A stretch of 64,000 nucleotides of DNA from Cinclus cinclus (GCF_963662255.1 NC_085073.1:5077598-5141597); one strand, 5' to 3'; positions 12,363-24,935 are shown, numbered from the stretch's first letter. The notes: generated by a model from the letters alone, not told the origin. A program made the numbers and translations.

Positions 12363-12917
12363 TCCATGGGGAATGCAGGGCTCAGCCCCGTGGGGAATGT
12401 GGGGCTCAGCCCCGTGGGGAATGTGGGGTTCAGCTCCTGGGGAATGTGGGGTTCAGCCCTGTAGGGAATGCGGGGCTCAGCCCTGTAGGGAATGCGGGGC
12501 TCAGCTCCTGGGGAATGTGGGGCTCAGCCCTGTGGGGAGTGTGGGGCTCAGCTCCTGGGGAATGTGGGGTTCAGCTCCTGGGGAATGTGGGGCTCAGCCC
12601 TGTGGGGAGTGTGGGGCTCAGCCCCGTGGGGAATGTGGGGCTCAGCCCCATGGGGAATGCGGGGCTCAGCTCCTGGGGAATGTGGGGTTCAGCCCTGTGG
12701 GGAAAGCGGGGCTCAGCCCCGTGGGGAATGTGGGGCTCAGCTCCTGGGGAATGTGGGGTTCAGCTCCTGGGGAATGTGGGGTTCAGCCCTGTGGGGAAAG
12801 CGGGGCTCAGCCCCATGGGGAATGCGGGGCTCAGCTCCTGGGGAATGCGGGGCTCAGCCCTGTGGGGAGTGTGGGGCTCAGCTCCTGGGGAATGCGGGGC
12901 TCAGCCCTGTGGGGCCG
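12363..12917. repeat. G-rich 23/24-bp minisatellite, about 23 copies
   Basis: The unit is of the form 'ggggaatgtggggctcagcc' plus 'ccgt' (24-base type), or ends 'ctcct' (23-base type). Variants differ at aatgt/aatgc/gagtgt/aaagc and at ctcag/ttcag. Copies of the two types are interleaved, suggesting mixed unequal exchange. Each unit holds two GGGG runs, and many hold the small inverted repeat GGGG-ctcag-CCCC. The array has few stops, so three long overlapping frames (up to 267 codons, GECGAQP-like) cross it; I treat all three as artefacts. Confidence 0.95.
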
Positions 12918-15302
12918 TTTGTTGAAGGTCGATGAGCAGAAGGACGGCTGTGCTCGTGTGCAGGGGAACTCATCAAGCCGCAGGGAAATGGCCTTCCTGC
13001 TGTGCCCTTGCCGCAGCTCCAGCTCGTGTGCCACTCTGGGGGCTGCTCCTTCCCCGGGTGGGATAATGAGGGTTAGTCACCGGCAAGGGAGGAGCTGCAG
13101 CTTTGTGCAGGTCGTGGGCATCCAGAGAGGTGCCAGCGGGCACCAGGGCTCCAAAAACAGGAAAAAAACCTTCTAAAAGACGTGTTCTCTAGCTGCCTTT
13201 CTTTTGTCTCCGTGGATTGCTGCCGCTGTGGGCGAGGGGCCCTTTCAGGCAGACTCCGGCTGCTCTGTGCTGAGGCCAGATGGAAAACAAGTGGGTTTGT
13301 CTTTGTTGGCAGCCCTTTGTTGAGGTGCTTTCCTGGGGCGGCAGGGGCAGGAGGTGGGGAGGGTGTGAAGCACACAGGTGAGAGAGGTGAGGTTTGTCAC
13401 CTGCACTCAGCACCAGGTCCCTGCTGTGGGGCTGGAGGTGAGGAGAGAGAGCTGGAATGGGGGTCAGGAGGATGCAGGGGCACCTCTGCACGCCCTCAGG
13501 GACAGCCTGGGGGACAGAGGGACAGAATCCCACACACAAATACAAATACACGTCAGCGACCATCCTCCAGCCTGTTCCTTGCCACCTCTGGGGCCAGACT
13601 AAGGAGACAGAGGGGAAGGGGACGTGTCCCCATCCATGTGGGAGCAGCTTTCTGCCTTGGACCGCCCCGAGGCTGGCTGGTGGAGCTCAGGAGGGAGCAG
13701 CAGCTCTGGGGTGCTGTGGAGAAAGCTGCTCCTGCCCGTGGCGTCAGGGAGCCTCGATTCCTGCCCAGCCTCCTGTGCCCTCCATAGCCCAGCCCTGGCT
13801 GCAGCCTGGCATGGGGAGGGCAGGGCAGGGACATAGTGCACATCCACAACTGGCTCTTTTTTCTTCTCCCCCTGTTCTCATCAGCTGTCAGCTCAGATAT
13901 GTGAAGCTCATTTGTTCTCCTGCCTCTCTCCCACCCCTCACACCACCTCTGGGTTCTCCATGCCTGTCCCTGGCTCTGGCTGTTGATGTTTCAGACAGGC
14001 ATATGGTGGCTGGGCTGTCTCCCTCGCTGCTCATCCATCACTGCCTATTCACCGTGGCAGCCCTTCCCGAGGGACATTGGGTTCAAAGGCTGAGGATGTC
14101 CCCTCCTTCTCCCCACTCCCACATCTCTCCAGCTCCCCTGCTGCAAAGCTCTCAGCCTGTTGTGCCATCCCTGTATCCTTAGCAGGGAGATGTTGGGTGG
14201 TTTTACACGACTCTGTTCAAAGAACTTTTCCTGCTTTGGTGTCACATGGAAAAGGGAAGAAGGAGAGGGGAGAGGAGGCAGCAGCATCTTTATGTTTGGT
14301 GAGGAGCTGCCTGGGTGTGCAGCCCTCATCCGTGGGCTGGGGGATGAGGAGACCCCCACCCTTCTCACCTGGCAGCCAAAATCTGCATTAGAATCCCAAA
14401 ATCACCCGTGTCCCTTTGGAGCAGGTGCTGCCCGTGGTTCCCCGGGCTGTGGTTTGGGAAGGGAATCCCACGGGAGCTGATGCAGTGTGGGGATGGGAGG
14501 GTGAGCGTGGGACCCAGGCAGGAGCAGTCAGGGGTGGCCAAAGGGGTCAGGGGTGCCCAGAGGGTCAGGGGTGGCCGGACACGCTTGTGCCAGTGCAGCT
14601 GCAGAGCAGGGGATGCAGGAGGTATCTCTCTCTTTCCCTGCAGCTCTCCAGAGTGGTGCTTGTTGCTTTTGGGAAATGTGTGGGCAGTGGGCAGAAGTGA
14701 AAGCTTTGGTTTGACTTGATGGCTTTCCATTAAGCTGTGGAGCAGGATCACAGGTACACAGCAGCCATCCGGTCTTCTCAACCTTCCCTCTGGAGACCCA
14801 GACCCTTCAGGAAGCCTCTTCTAGTAGGAAAATTCTTTTAAGCTCCAGATTTTTCCATTCCTATTTTGATACTGCACAAAAAAAAGGGGTTTTCTGCTTT
14901 GCAAGCAGAGAAAGGGGAAAAAATTATCTCTGTGGCTGCTGGACTGATGGAGCTCAGACTCAGCCTTTCCAAACCTGACTTGTTCTCAGCTATCAGGGAA
15001 GCTTGGTGAAGTGATATAAAATCCCCTGGACTGTCACTATGTTGTCTGGAAAATGTGTTTCTTTGATTTGTATTTATTTATTTAAAGCCATGGTCCTGCA
15101 GTCTTGGCAGACGAGGGGAAACACCCTCTGGGTGGGCTGAGAGGGTTTCAGCTGGCACCTTGTCCCTGCCTGTGGAGGCTCCCAGAGCCCTGTGCAGAGC
15201 TGGAGCCTGAGCTCTCACCGTGTGTGTCCCTTCCAGCTGGGCCTGGCACGGCAGAGCTCAGGCAGTCCCAGGCAGCATGGGGAGATGGGCTCCAGTTTTG
15301 GG

Positions 15303-15382
15303 TCACCAGCCCCTTGAATCACTAACACCTTGGATCGCCAGCACCTTGGGTCACCAACACCCTGCACCACCAGCACCATGGC
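15303..15382. repeat. 16-bp degenerate tandem repeat, 5 copies
   Basis: Five consecutive 16-base units of the form TCACCAGCACCTTGGA run without gaps; each differs from the others at 2-5 positions. This is a small, decayed minisatellite in intron 1. Confidence 0.85.
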
Positions 15383-17749
15383 TGTGCTGGCACTGGGTCT
15401 CTCCAGTTCCCTCCACTGTGCCTGTGCTGGCCCTGGCTCTCTCCTCCCCAAGGGGAGAGGGCTGCTCAGCGCTCAGCATGAGCTGGAGATGAGTGCTGCA
15501 GTGACTGGGGGTGCAGAGGTGGAGAGCACGAGAGGGGAGGAATCAAATCTGCAGCTCAGCGCTCGGGCAATTTTCAAATCAACAGTTTAGCTCTGATTCT
15601 CACCCATTTTCCAAGTGAGCTGTAAAATCGTATAGGTTGGGTGGTAAGGATTTTTGTTTGGCCCTTTGTGTCTAATGGTGAGTCCCTTGGAGGCAGCTGG
15701 GAATGGCAGGAGCTCAGGAAGAGCCGTGGAGAGCTCAGCTCCCCCATCACCCCACACTGGGGCAACACCCCAAAAAGGGATGCTGAGCAATGACTCCAAA
15801 TGTAGTGGTTTTTGGAGCACCACGCCGTTCTTCAGGACGGAAATAGAACCTTGTTTTTCTCCTCGGCTGAGCTCTCATCATGCAGCCTGCACCCATTTAA
15901 ATGTATACGTGACATTAAGGTTTATTAGGGGCTTTTATTTTAGGAAATGAACTTGCATCAATAAAGTGTTCTTAAAAGCCCTGGATGTTTTTAGCTGTAC
16001 CTTCAGAATTGACTTTGCAAACTCTTCAGATATTGAGCGGAGGTGAGGGGAGGAAGGAAATCAGGGGCAGAGTGAGCATTTATATTTTAGCCTGGAGAAA
16101 AGTTTGGGTTTTACCTTTCTCAGATGGAAGACACCCCAGTGCCAGTTCCTCCAGTGGGACTTGCTTGATAACCTTTAGCTGTAACATTGCAAAGAAGACT
16201 CTGACCTCTAAATATAGATTTGGGTATTTATAAATGCGGTGCTTTGTACACACAGCATTCGGTGGGACGTAAACAGCTCCAGCAAATTGTATTTACCTCC
16301 AGCATGGAAACAAATGCTTGATTGCATCACATGAGCTTGCTCAGTGCCTTTTATTTATATACTGCTGGCCATGCCAGGCAGGCAAGGGGAGAAGGCTTCC
16401 TTTTGTGTTTCGACCCCTAAAAGACCCTGGAGATTTCTCCCCAGCTACCATTTGCCCTCCTGTCGAGCCCTGTGGGAGGCTGTTTGCATCTTATAGACTC
16501 TTGACTATGAAGGGATAAATACACACATTTCAGAGTCACGTGCTCTGCTTTTCTCAAGAAAACAGACGGCAACTTTATGATCTGAGTGATTTTATTTGAA
16601 CACAGCTGTGGCCTTGTGATTTAAATATTTCAATAAATTTTAAAGTAACAAGATGAGAGGAAACAGTGCAAGGAAAACAGGTTAGAGCACGGAAGGAGGA
16701 TTCCCAGAGGGTGGGGACAGTATGGGCTGTGCACTGCTGGCCTTGGCTTCCTCTGGTGAGCAGCCCCTTGGTCAGAGAGCCCAGCCCAGCCTCCTGCCAT
16801 CCCTGCAGAGGTGCTCTACAGGCAGAGGGGTGTTGGTGGAAATCAGTGGAGGGGCTGAGGGAGGGCTGCTCTGGGCTCAGGTGCTGTTCTATGGGGCTGG
16901 GCTGGCTCAAACACAGCCCCAGACCTGCGTGTGCATTCCAGCATCGCTGCACTGCTGCTGCCTGTGAGAGGAGTGTGGAGGAGAGCGTGGCTTCCTCCTG
17001 GAGCAGCAGGAATTCCGTGTCTTTCTTCGTGCTGAGCAGAAGAGAAGAGGAGCAGGCTGGGCCCTGCTCTTGTGTTTGACAGCTGGGAGGTTGTGCCCTG
17101 ATCACAGCTCTCAAATTGCCTGTTCTGAGGGGTCACTTACCTGGTCTATGTAAAGGTACCAGGGGAGGACCTGCAGGTGAAAGAAGAGGTGCCACAATCA
17201 AGGGGATTTCGCATCCTGAAGCCACTGGCATCAGACTCTTTCACACCATTTTCCTCAAGATCTCTGTGTGCCAAGTCCTGCTCCAGCTATTTCATGGTAC
17301 TTCTCCCACCTTCTCCCCTTCCCTGGCTATATTCCTATAACTCTTCCCCCATTCCTTGGTGTTTTGGTCATCTCCAAGGAGCTGGGGAGTTCAGTTCACT
17401 GTTTCTAAGTGTTGCTTTCAGCTCTACCAGCTTTTGGTGATGCTTATTAGATGGGTTTTGCAAGGGCAATTTCCCCTGTACAAAACAATTTAAAAGTCCA
17501 CTTTTCAGGAGTAAAAGAAGCTTTGCAACATTGAAATCTCTTTGTAGGATCAGACCCTTAGTCATTTTCTGGTGGAGCTACTTCATATGTAAAATGGAGG
17601 TAAAGGCTGCTCTGAAAAAGGCCAAGAGGTTTAATTTCAACTGGGATCATTAAGAATAGCAGCAACAACACTGCTATTAATTACAAAGCGCATTTATTAG
17701 AGTTTGTGTTCATGACTGCCACTGATGATGTTTCCTTTTTGTTCTCAAG

Positions 17750-17895
17750 GTCCCCCTGTGTTCATTAAAAAGCCTGTGGACCAGATCGGTGTGTCAGGAG
17801 GGGTGGCCTCCTTCGTGTGCCAAGCTACTGGAGACCCAAAGCCAAGGGTCACCTGGAACAAGAAAGGGAAGAAAGTGAACTCTCAGAGGTTCGAG
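17750..17895 (+). CDS. PTPRS: PTPRS exon: Ig1, first half (heparan sulfate-binding loop)
   Basis: The exon encodes residues 30-78 (S/PPVFIKKPVDQIGVSGG... to ...NSQRFE). It carries the first Ig1 cysteine (Cys53) and the core tryptophan (Trp65). The basic loop Lys67-Lys68-Gly-Lys70-Lys71 corresponds to the family's heparan/chondroitin sulfate-binding site, which sets growth-promoting versus inhibitory responses. The acceptor is 'ttgttctcaag' at 17739-17749 and the donor is GTGAGA at 17896. Start phase is 1 base carried in; the end is on a codon boundary. All four loop lysines are present, so glycan binding should be retained. Confidence 0.97.
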
Positions 17896-18797
17896 GTGAG
17901 AGATGTCCTTGAAACCTGGTGTCCCTGTGAAGAGAGACTGACACAAAGCAGCCCCTGCTCCTCTTTGGCCACTCTCAGACCTGATAATAAAGGGAAATTT
18001 GGAAGGGGAAGAGTTTTAACAGCAGGAGGAGTGAAATGCAAGCTCTTGGTCATGTCAACAGCTGAGTTTGTTCCAAAGGAAGAGAGAACTTGGCTCAATT
18101 ATGTTACTGAAGTTTTTTATTTTATTTTATTGGGTTTTTCCCCTTCCTGGGATATAATATAACTTCCTGCTTTCCTAAGAAATCCCAGCTAAGCTGGTGG
18201 TACTTCAGCTCTGTAAATGTACCTTTCATCCCCATCCATGGCTCAGCATTTTAATCCTGGGACTGTCTGGAGTAAACACTGCAGTTGTTGGCAACCAGAG
18301 CCAAGCAATTGGCATTGTTTAGATAGAAATGAGAGCAGAGGAACAAGGACTGGGAGGTCATCCTGTGGAATTTGCTGTGGGACTCAGCCCTGCCAGGCAG
18401 CTGTGTGCTGAGAGGAGCTTTGTAGTGTCAGCTGCCCCTGCAGATGGAGGGACAAGGCAGGGGTTCATTTTTCTTTCGTTTTCCTTTGGTGTGTTTCGTC
18501 CTCCTTCAACCCAGTTGTGCTCTGAACACCCACTCCACACCCTGTCACTGAGGCTCCTTCTTTCAAAAACTTTGAGATGCACACTGGGGGTTTGGTGGCT
18601 CAGTGGTCACTGGCAGGGGTGGCTGTGACAGCTCTGTCACCTGGAGGTCGGTACAGAGCCAGGTTGGATGTGTTGGTGATGTGTGAGGGCTGAGGGGCAG
18701 CTGCTGGAGGTTTGCAGTGGATGTGTGCTTGTGTCTGGGGTCTCCTCAGAAGCACCAACCTTTATTGTGTGTGTGTCTCTTTGCCTCTATCCCCCAG
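17896..18797 (+). other. PTPRS: PTPRS intron 2 (0.9 kb)
   Basis: Unique sequence with an AT-rich patch around 18110-18160 ('ttttattttattttatt'). The exon 2 frame stays open for 89 codons into this intron, to 18162, which I take as chance. The 3' end 'ctctatcccccag' is a good acceptor. Confidence 0.93.
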
Positions 18798-18939
18798 ACC
18801 ATTGAATTTGATGAAAGTGCAGGTGCTGTTCTGAGGATCCAGCCCCTCCGGACCCCCCGGGACGAGAACATTTATGAATGTGTTGCTCAGAACCCTCATG
18901 GGGAGGTCACTGTCCACGCCAAGCTCACCGTGCTCCGAG
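18798..18939 (+). CDS. PTPRS: PTPRS exon: Ig1, second half
   Basis: The exon encodes residues 79-125 plus one base of codon 126 ([17 protein letters not shown]... to ...AKLTVLR). The 'DENIYECVA' strand supplies Cys106, which pairs with Cys53 to close Ig1. Ig1 and Ig2 pack as a rigid V in this family, and this exon supplies the end of Ig1 and the linker. The donor is GTAAAG at 18940. The joined sequence across the next intron reads [10 protein letters not shown], as expected for sigma. Confidence 0.97.
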
Positions 18940-19035
18940 GTAAAGAACCTGGCCAGTGGCACAGGGGAAAGGGCCCTTCAGCTGGGTGGGAAGGCTGTTA
19001 AAAATCTATGGCTAAGGCACAAAGTCCTCCTGGGC

Positions 19036-19080
19036 TTGGTTTGGTTTGGTTTGGTTTGGTTTGGTTTGGTTTGGTTTGGT
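19036..19080. repeat. (TTGGT)9 pentanucleotide repeat
   Basis: Nine perfect copies of TTGGT, 45 bases, just downstream of the Ig1 exons. Perfect copies suggest recent expansion and likely length polymorphism. Confidence 0.97.
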
Positions 19081-19179
19081 CTGACCCATTAGATCTCTGT
19101 GCTGTTCTTACCCCAGAGAGACATAAAACTGCTGTGTAAGAAGCAGAGGTAAAACTGGACCACTTCAGGAGGTTTGACT

Positions 19180-19230
19180 GATGATGTGCTGGGGTTCCTT
19201 CCAACCTGAATTACCCTATGACTCTTATGA
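19180..19230 (+). mobile_element. CR1 LINE 3' tail fragment
   Basis: The string 'ggttccttccaacctgaatt' followed by 'accctatgactcttatga' matches the diverged 3' end of CR1, including an ATTCTATGA-like terminus. Only about 50 bases remain. Confidence 0.7.
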
Positions 19231-20489
19231 TCTTCCTCCCCTCCAAAAATTCCTTCCCCAGATTTAGGAACAGCACCAGGACCTCCCCACTGTACACACA
19301 GAAATGTGGCTCCAGGAAAGCCTTCACTGAGGAATCACTCAATGGGCTGGGGTTAAGGTCATTATGGATCTGCAGGGGCTTGCACACATTTGGTAGCAAA
19401 GCAAACATTTCTCCTTGTGCAGGATATCTACTGTGCTTTTCTGGGCTTCTCCCCTCTTCCCAGAGGTCCTTGGCTCTGTGCACTCTCCAAGAAAACAATT
19501 CCATTCTCCATTTTGTTCTGGTTCCTTTTCCCACTTGTCCCCATTACAGAGGATGTTTACATGGATGCCTCCCTCATGTCATCTGTTTGAAATATGGTCC
19601 CTGAACTGGATGTGGGGGAGGGAACAATATGCTGTTGCTCTGGATGCCTCTGGATGTTTGCTGTTATAGCCCTGGAGATCCCTAAAATCAGTGTGTGAAG
19701 CACTGAGCCAGGCTGGGTGCTAAAACAGACCCATTGTAGAGTTTGGAGCACCCATCAGTGATGTTCTGTTCCAAGCACAGGGCAGTGCAGGTGATTCTGG
19801 TGGGAATGGGGTGGTGGATAACTGCCTGAGAGCTCCCAAGGGGAATTTAGCTTGGCTGTGGATGGAGCCATGGGTGTTTGAGTAGCCCTGGCAGTAAAAG
19901 CCCTTCTCTCTGCAGTGAGCAGGACTGACAACAATTCTAGGTGCTCCAGGAAGGAGCCCCACAGGACCAAGGGGCAGCTCTGCCTATGGGCCAGCTGCTT
20001 TTCCTTCAGCAATTCCAGCATTCCTTCTGGGAGCAGCTTAAATCCTTTTGTTTAAACAGGCAGCGAGCACATCCTTCAAAGTGCAGAGCAAAATTGGTGT
20101 TTGACTCCCCAGTGTGCAGCAGGGAATTAACACCAGACATAAAGGGCACAAGGCAAAGCCCCCAACCTCCCTTTTTTATCTGGGAATATCCCTGCTGTGG
20201 GCTCGATGCTGTCAGGATTTTGGCTGTCTGGGAGTGTGGGGGCCCGTGGTCCAGTCATGCCTGACAGATTTGTGTAGGTGACTTAGATGTGTGTGCAGCT
20301 CCTGTGCCTGGCATGGCATTTAACCTTCTGTTGGAGGAGCGTGGTGGGATGGAGCTGTCAGGAGCTTGGAACAGCACAGTGTGACAGGAGTGTGCCTAAC
20401 TGTGCTTATCCCAGAGGGTGGAGCCTTATTCTTCACACTTATTCCCATGAATTCCTTTGGAGCTGTGACAGTCTGGGAGAAGGGCCCCT

Positions 20490-20760
20490 GCAGTCATATT
20501 TGAAGTTTGTACCCCTCAAATTTAGCTACAAGCAGTGGCAGAGGAAGGTCCAGTTGCTCCTTGGGCACTTTCAGGGATGGGCACTCAAACCTCCCTGGGT
20601 AGCCCCTTCCAAGGAGAAATTCCTGCTGATGTCCAACCTGAACCTCCCCTGGCACAGCCTGAGGCTGTTCCTGCTCCTGTCTCTGGCTGCCTTCGAGCAG
20701 AGCCCAAACCCCCACCTGGGCACAACCTCCTGTCAGGGAGCTGTAGACGCTGAAATAGGA
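20490..20760 (-). mobile_element. CR1 LINE fragment (minus strand)
   Basis: Reverse-strand CR1: 'gagaaattcctgctgatgtc', 'caacctgaacctcccctggc' and 'aacctcctgtcagggagctg' are diverged complements of the CR1 3' region ('aggttggatattaggaa' and upstream). There is no open reverse transcriptase frame. Confidence 0.82.
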
Positions 20761-22219
20761 ATGAACTGAGCTCAGGGGCCATCCTGAGGGACCTGGGCTC
20801 TTTGTACAGCTCTTCCTTCTGGGATCAGCATCATCCACGTCAGCCTGGGACAGCTGACAGCACAGGGGCTGCATCTGCCCACTGCCTGACTAATCCACCC
20901 TTTGCTGGTCCCACCAGAACATTCTGACTGAGGCTCTGCTCTCACAGCCCCTGCTCTGTTTGCCTGATGGGACCTGGTTTGGAGTCTCCTGGAGCACTGG
21001 GGGTACCCGTTCATGGAACTTGAGGGAGCAGGAATTACCTGCAGGGTGGGCCAAGGTGATGTTGAAGAGCATCAAGGAAGGAGATTTTGTAGCATATCCC
21101 CCCCTTCCCTGCTCAGCTGGAGTTTCTCCATCCTCCATCACTCCTTAGCTCTCGCACAGCAGAGTTTCTCCCCTCTTTATCTGCATTTTTAGGTGCTGGG
21201 CAAGTTAAAAGCACCCAGCCAAATGCACTGATCTGCACAATGACAAAGTGAGCATGTTGGCATCTACTCCTCTCCTGCTCCTCCCCTCTTCTGCACCCAC
21301 CCACTCTCCTGTTTGTCTTTTCTCTCCCTGCTCAGCCTCCTCCTCTCTGTCTCTGCTCTCACTTGCAGAACTGATGCTGAGCAGAGAGGGGGCTGCTCCA
21401 CAGCCTGGAGATAGATGGGAGCTGTCATTTGCACAACCTGTTACCTTGGCACACTCTGGAGAGTGGAAACCTGGGTCCAGCTGCTGCAAACTGCACGGGG
21501 GGCTCTGGGGTAGCTGTGCAGCCTGTTGCCTGTGCTGCTGTGATCCCAGACATGCCTGTGGGAACCTTTCTGCACCAGCATTGCTGCATTTCCTCAGCAC
21601 CAGTGCATTCTCCTAACAGCAAATAACAGAAAATATTTTCTCTTTTCAGAAGAGAGAGCAATACATTCTTCCCTACTACATGCAGCTGCTGACAGGATTG
21701 AGCATAAACCCCTCTTGCTTATGCACTTGATTATTCCTGGAACAGACCCTGGTAGAAACCCACATGCCTTCACTTGAAAACAGGAAACTGCAGGAGAGGA
21801 AACCTTGGGGAGCTTCTGAGAAGCAGAGATGTGATGGACACTGTTCAACTCACACAGTCCCTTCACACCAGCTCTGCTGGCTTGTTTGTCCTTCCTGCTC
21901 TGCTTCTCCAGGGATCCCAGTTTGGTAGGGCTGTGGAGACTGGCTGTTCTTTCCACAGCTGGCTAGACAGAGTGCCTGCAAACCTGACTCCTGCAGAGCT
22001 TGGAGAAAAAGAAATAAAGCAGATTCGGGGAGCATTTGCCAGTTGTTTTTGACTCCAGCTGCTGTTGTTTTTCGTTGTAACCTAGGCAGGAAGGAAGGTC
22101 ATTGGCACAGGCATGCCAGCTCCCAGTTGGTGTAGATTCTCTGAGCTGCCCACTCCCAAGGAAGATATTTATGTATTACATATATAAGAAATATAGTCTG
22201 TATTTCTTGGGATAGATAC

Positions 22220-22378
22220 AGAGAGGTTGTGGACTCCCCATCCCTGGGAGTGTCCCAGGCCAGGCTGGACAGGGCTTGGGGCACCCTAGGACAGTGGAAG
22301 GTGTCCCTGCCATGGAAGGGCTGGGGTGAGATGGGCTTTTAGGTCCCTTCTGTCCCAAACCAATCTGGGATTCTCTCT
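22220..22378 (+). mobile_element. CR1 LINE 3' fragment
   Basis: It contains 'ccaggctggacagggcttgg', 'gtggaaggtgtccctgccat' and a terminal 'aatctgggattctctctg', the normal order at the 3' end of avian CR1. It is truncated at its 5' side. Confidence 0.9.
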
Positions 22379-24878
22379 GTGTCTACATTTATAGCTCTAT
22401 CATCTCTGTCTATATTATGATGACTATTATTGCTTCCTGCATGCAGCTTATCCTTTCCCTCCACATCTTGAGAAGCCTGAGAGAGATTCTGGTGCTGTGA
22501 AGGCTTTCCTGTGCTGTCAGGGCTGGGTGGGCTCAGGGGACAGGGCCCCTTGCTCAGCTGCAGGAGCAGGGGCTGGGTTTCAAACAGGGACCAGGCTGGC
22601 TCCGTTCTTTGCTCTGGGAAAATTGATGGAGGGAGTTCTGTGGGGGTTACTATTGTGAGTCATTGGTAAATGCAGCACAAAAAGCAATGATTAGTCCAGC
22701 TCAGTGCAAGGGAGCAGAATTTGGTGTGCCCTGAGCCACCACTCTGTACATCCTGGGCAGTGCTGTCTGCTCCTGGGATTGCTGCACTCCAGAGCATGGG
22801 GGAGAAGGGGCTGTGGGACATGTCAGGGCTGTGGGACTCCCTCCTGGACTGTCACTGGGTCTGCTATGGACAGACTTTCACAGCTTCTAGTGTTTCCCTC
22901 TTGGTTTCCTTGCATGAAGTATTCAGACTTTGCTTTAACAATTCCAGCCTGAAATCTCCCTCACACATTTCCTACTCCAAGAGCACATCTGGTGTGGGAA
23001 TGTGTAAAGTTCTAGCAAAATCCCTGTGGTTTGTTGGGGTTTTTTTGTAGTTGTTGGCTTTAAATCACAGAAGGTAAACAAGAAGCAGCTCTGGATGCTC
23101 AGCAGAGTCCCACGGGAGCACACAGGAAAGGGAAGCTACCCCCTCTGAAATGTTACCTTGCCATTTGGAAAATTCCTGGCAGTCTTTCTTCAAACTTGAC
23201 TTCCTTTGCTTTGCTTGTAGTGACCTGAAAATTGGGTGACATTGACAGCAGTTAATTCTGTAGCTTCTGAATAACATCAAAGGAATTTTAACTGAGATGC
23301 CTGTAGAAGGAGGGTACCTGGGGACATGTTAGTGGAGGGAGCACAGGCATTGCCTGAACTGCTGTGGGGTGCAGCACACATATCTAAGGGTGCATTTATT
23401 GCTTGTGAGCCCACAAATTTTAATAACATTGCTAGGCTATTACTCTTTTCATAGTGAAACTTTTAGCTCCAAAGAAATGGAATCAACAGACAGAGCACAT
23501 TACTGAGACTTCTCCCTGCATTAAAATTGTCTTTGGCTGGGCAATAACAGAAAGCTGAGACACAGGTACAGACACATGGGTAGAAATAACTTGTTGATGT
23601 AATTTCACAAGGCACACAGTGCCAGGATACCTGGGGAGAGGGCAGCTCAAGTGTTCATAAACATAATGAAAGGAACAGGGATGGGTTCAAGAGTGCTGGA
23701 TTTTGATCCTGATTAAAACTTGTGTCACTTGAGCTGCTCCATCTGTGTGTTCCTGCTTCTTCCACCCTGGATGAGGACAGTCAGAAGAGCCAGCATCCAC
23801 ATCTCCAGAGGAGAGTGAAAAATCCCTCCTCCTCTTCAGAGCATCCTCGTGGCTTTCTGCACCAACTCCATGGCATGTCTGCTCACGCTCACACCCTCCT
23901 CCTCTAAATTATTAAACAACTGTGTACACCCTGCGGGAAAAAGAGAAGCAGCAACACCCGCTTTATCTTCCTTAATCATCCTCATTTCCAGCACAGCTAA
24001 TTAGCTAAACCCAGAGCTGCCACCTTGCAGAGTGACAAGGGGACAGAGCAGCCCTGTCCCCTGGCTGGGGTTGGGGACCTTTGCTGTGTGTGGCAGCCTG
24101 AGCTGGGTCCAGGCACATCCCCGAACACAGAACATGTCCCCGGGTGGGATTTGTTATAAATGACAGCCAAAATGCTCCTCTCTCTTCCCCTGCCTCTCTC
24201 CATTCCTCCTCCCCTGTTCTTTCTCACCCTCCTTTGCTCAGTGAGGTCTTGAGGTGATTCACCAGCTCGGGGGGGCTGTGAAAAGCTGGGTCTAAGTCAG
24301 GGATGAACAAGGTGTTGGGATGCTCCCTTCATATGGCAGCTGCACCTCAGGAAAAGCTTTGCCTGCATGAGCCAGCACGATTCCAGCAGCAGCAGCTGCC
24401 CAGATGTGCCCTTGAAGCATCTCCAGCTTGTGTCTGGTTCTTTTGTTCCTGCATTTCTGCTGTTCTGAAAGCCTGAGCTGCTTTCAGAAAGAGAATTCAC
24501 AACCCAAAGCATTCCTTGTTTGTTTGGGGACAGGTCTGGGGGTGTTTGGGATGGATGAGGAGGGGTGGCAGGGCACGTGTGTGCATGTCCTGTGGGCATT
24601 GCAATGAGGTTGTAATTGCATTGTTACAGGGAACCCAGCTGGCAGGGGATGGAGGAGTTTTACTTCCCTGACAGGAAGGAAATCTGAGCACTTGAATCGG
24701 AGTAGTCTGGGATGTTCAGAGATGCTTCCTCTGCTCATCTGATCCTCAAATCTGATCACGCCTCTAGTCGCAGTTGTTTTAATTAAACTCAGAGGAATTC
24801 TGCACATTGTGCTGCAAGATTAACATTTTTGTTTAATTAGAAACACTCCGTAATAATGGTTGTATCTGGCCTCCCCCG

Positions 24879-24879
<1 letters not shown>

Positions 24880-24930
<51 letters not shown>
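24880..24930. repeat. (CA)25 microsatellite
   Basis: An uninterrupted CA run of about 51 bases, followed by an imperfect 'atacagacacatgtgcacac' extension. Probably polymorphic. Confidence 0.97.

Positions 24931-24935
<5 letters not shown>

Larger units (their letters stand above)
426..17749 (+). other. PTPRS: PTPRS intron 1 (17.3 kb)
   Basis: No exon of any other gene is supported here. Contents: a 3-copy 'ccctggtttggt' repeat (6366-6424), a CR1 fragment on the minus strand (11138-11238), a GGA repeat (11638-11693), a TG repeat (12235-12264), a large 23/24-bp G-rich minisatellite (12363-12917) and a 16-bp repeat (15303-15382). The stretches about 3020-4120, 6780-7290 and 15890-16660 are AT-richer, unique and homeobox-motif-like, unlike the GC-rich rest; they could be conserved non-coding elements. 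Long first introns of this gene family commonly carry regulatory DNA, but nothing here proves it. Confidence 0.9.

Noticed and set aside
12293..13176. Three long overlapping + strand frames (147-267 codons, GECGAQP/NVGLSPVG-like)
   Set aside because: They are produced by the 23/24-bp minisatellite, occur in all three frames at once, and have no splice or homology support.
13182..14182. Overlapping 201- and 241-codon + strand frames in intron 1
   Set aside because: They lie in GC-rich unique sequence with few stops, show no family resemblance, and no plausible exon borders link them to PTPRS.
17725..18162. Read-through of the Ig1 exon into intron 2 as an alternative terminal exon
   Set aside because: The open stretch is modest, lacks a convincing polyadenylation signal, and the donor GTGAGA is good.
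24880..24930. CA repeat as a regulatory Z-DNA or splicing element
   Set aside because: It lies 2.4 kb from the nearest exon in intron 3, with no other signal; recorded only as a microsatellite.
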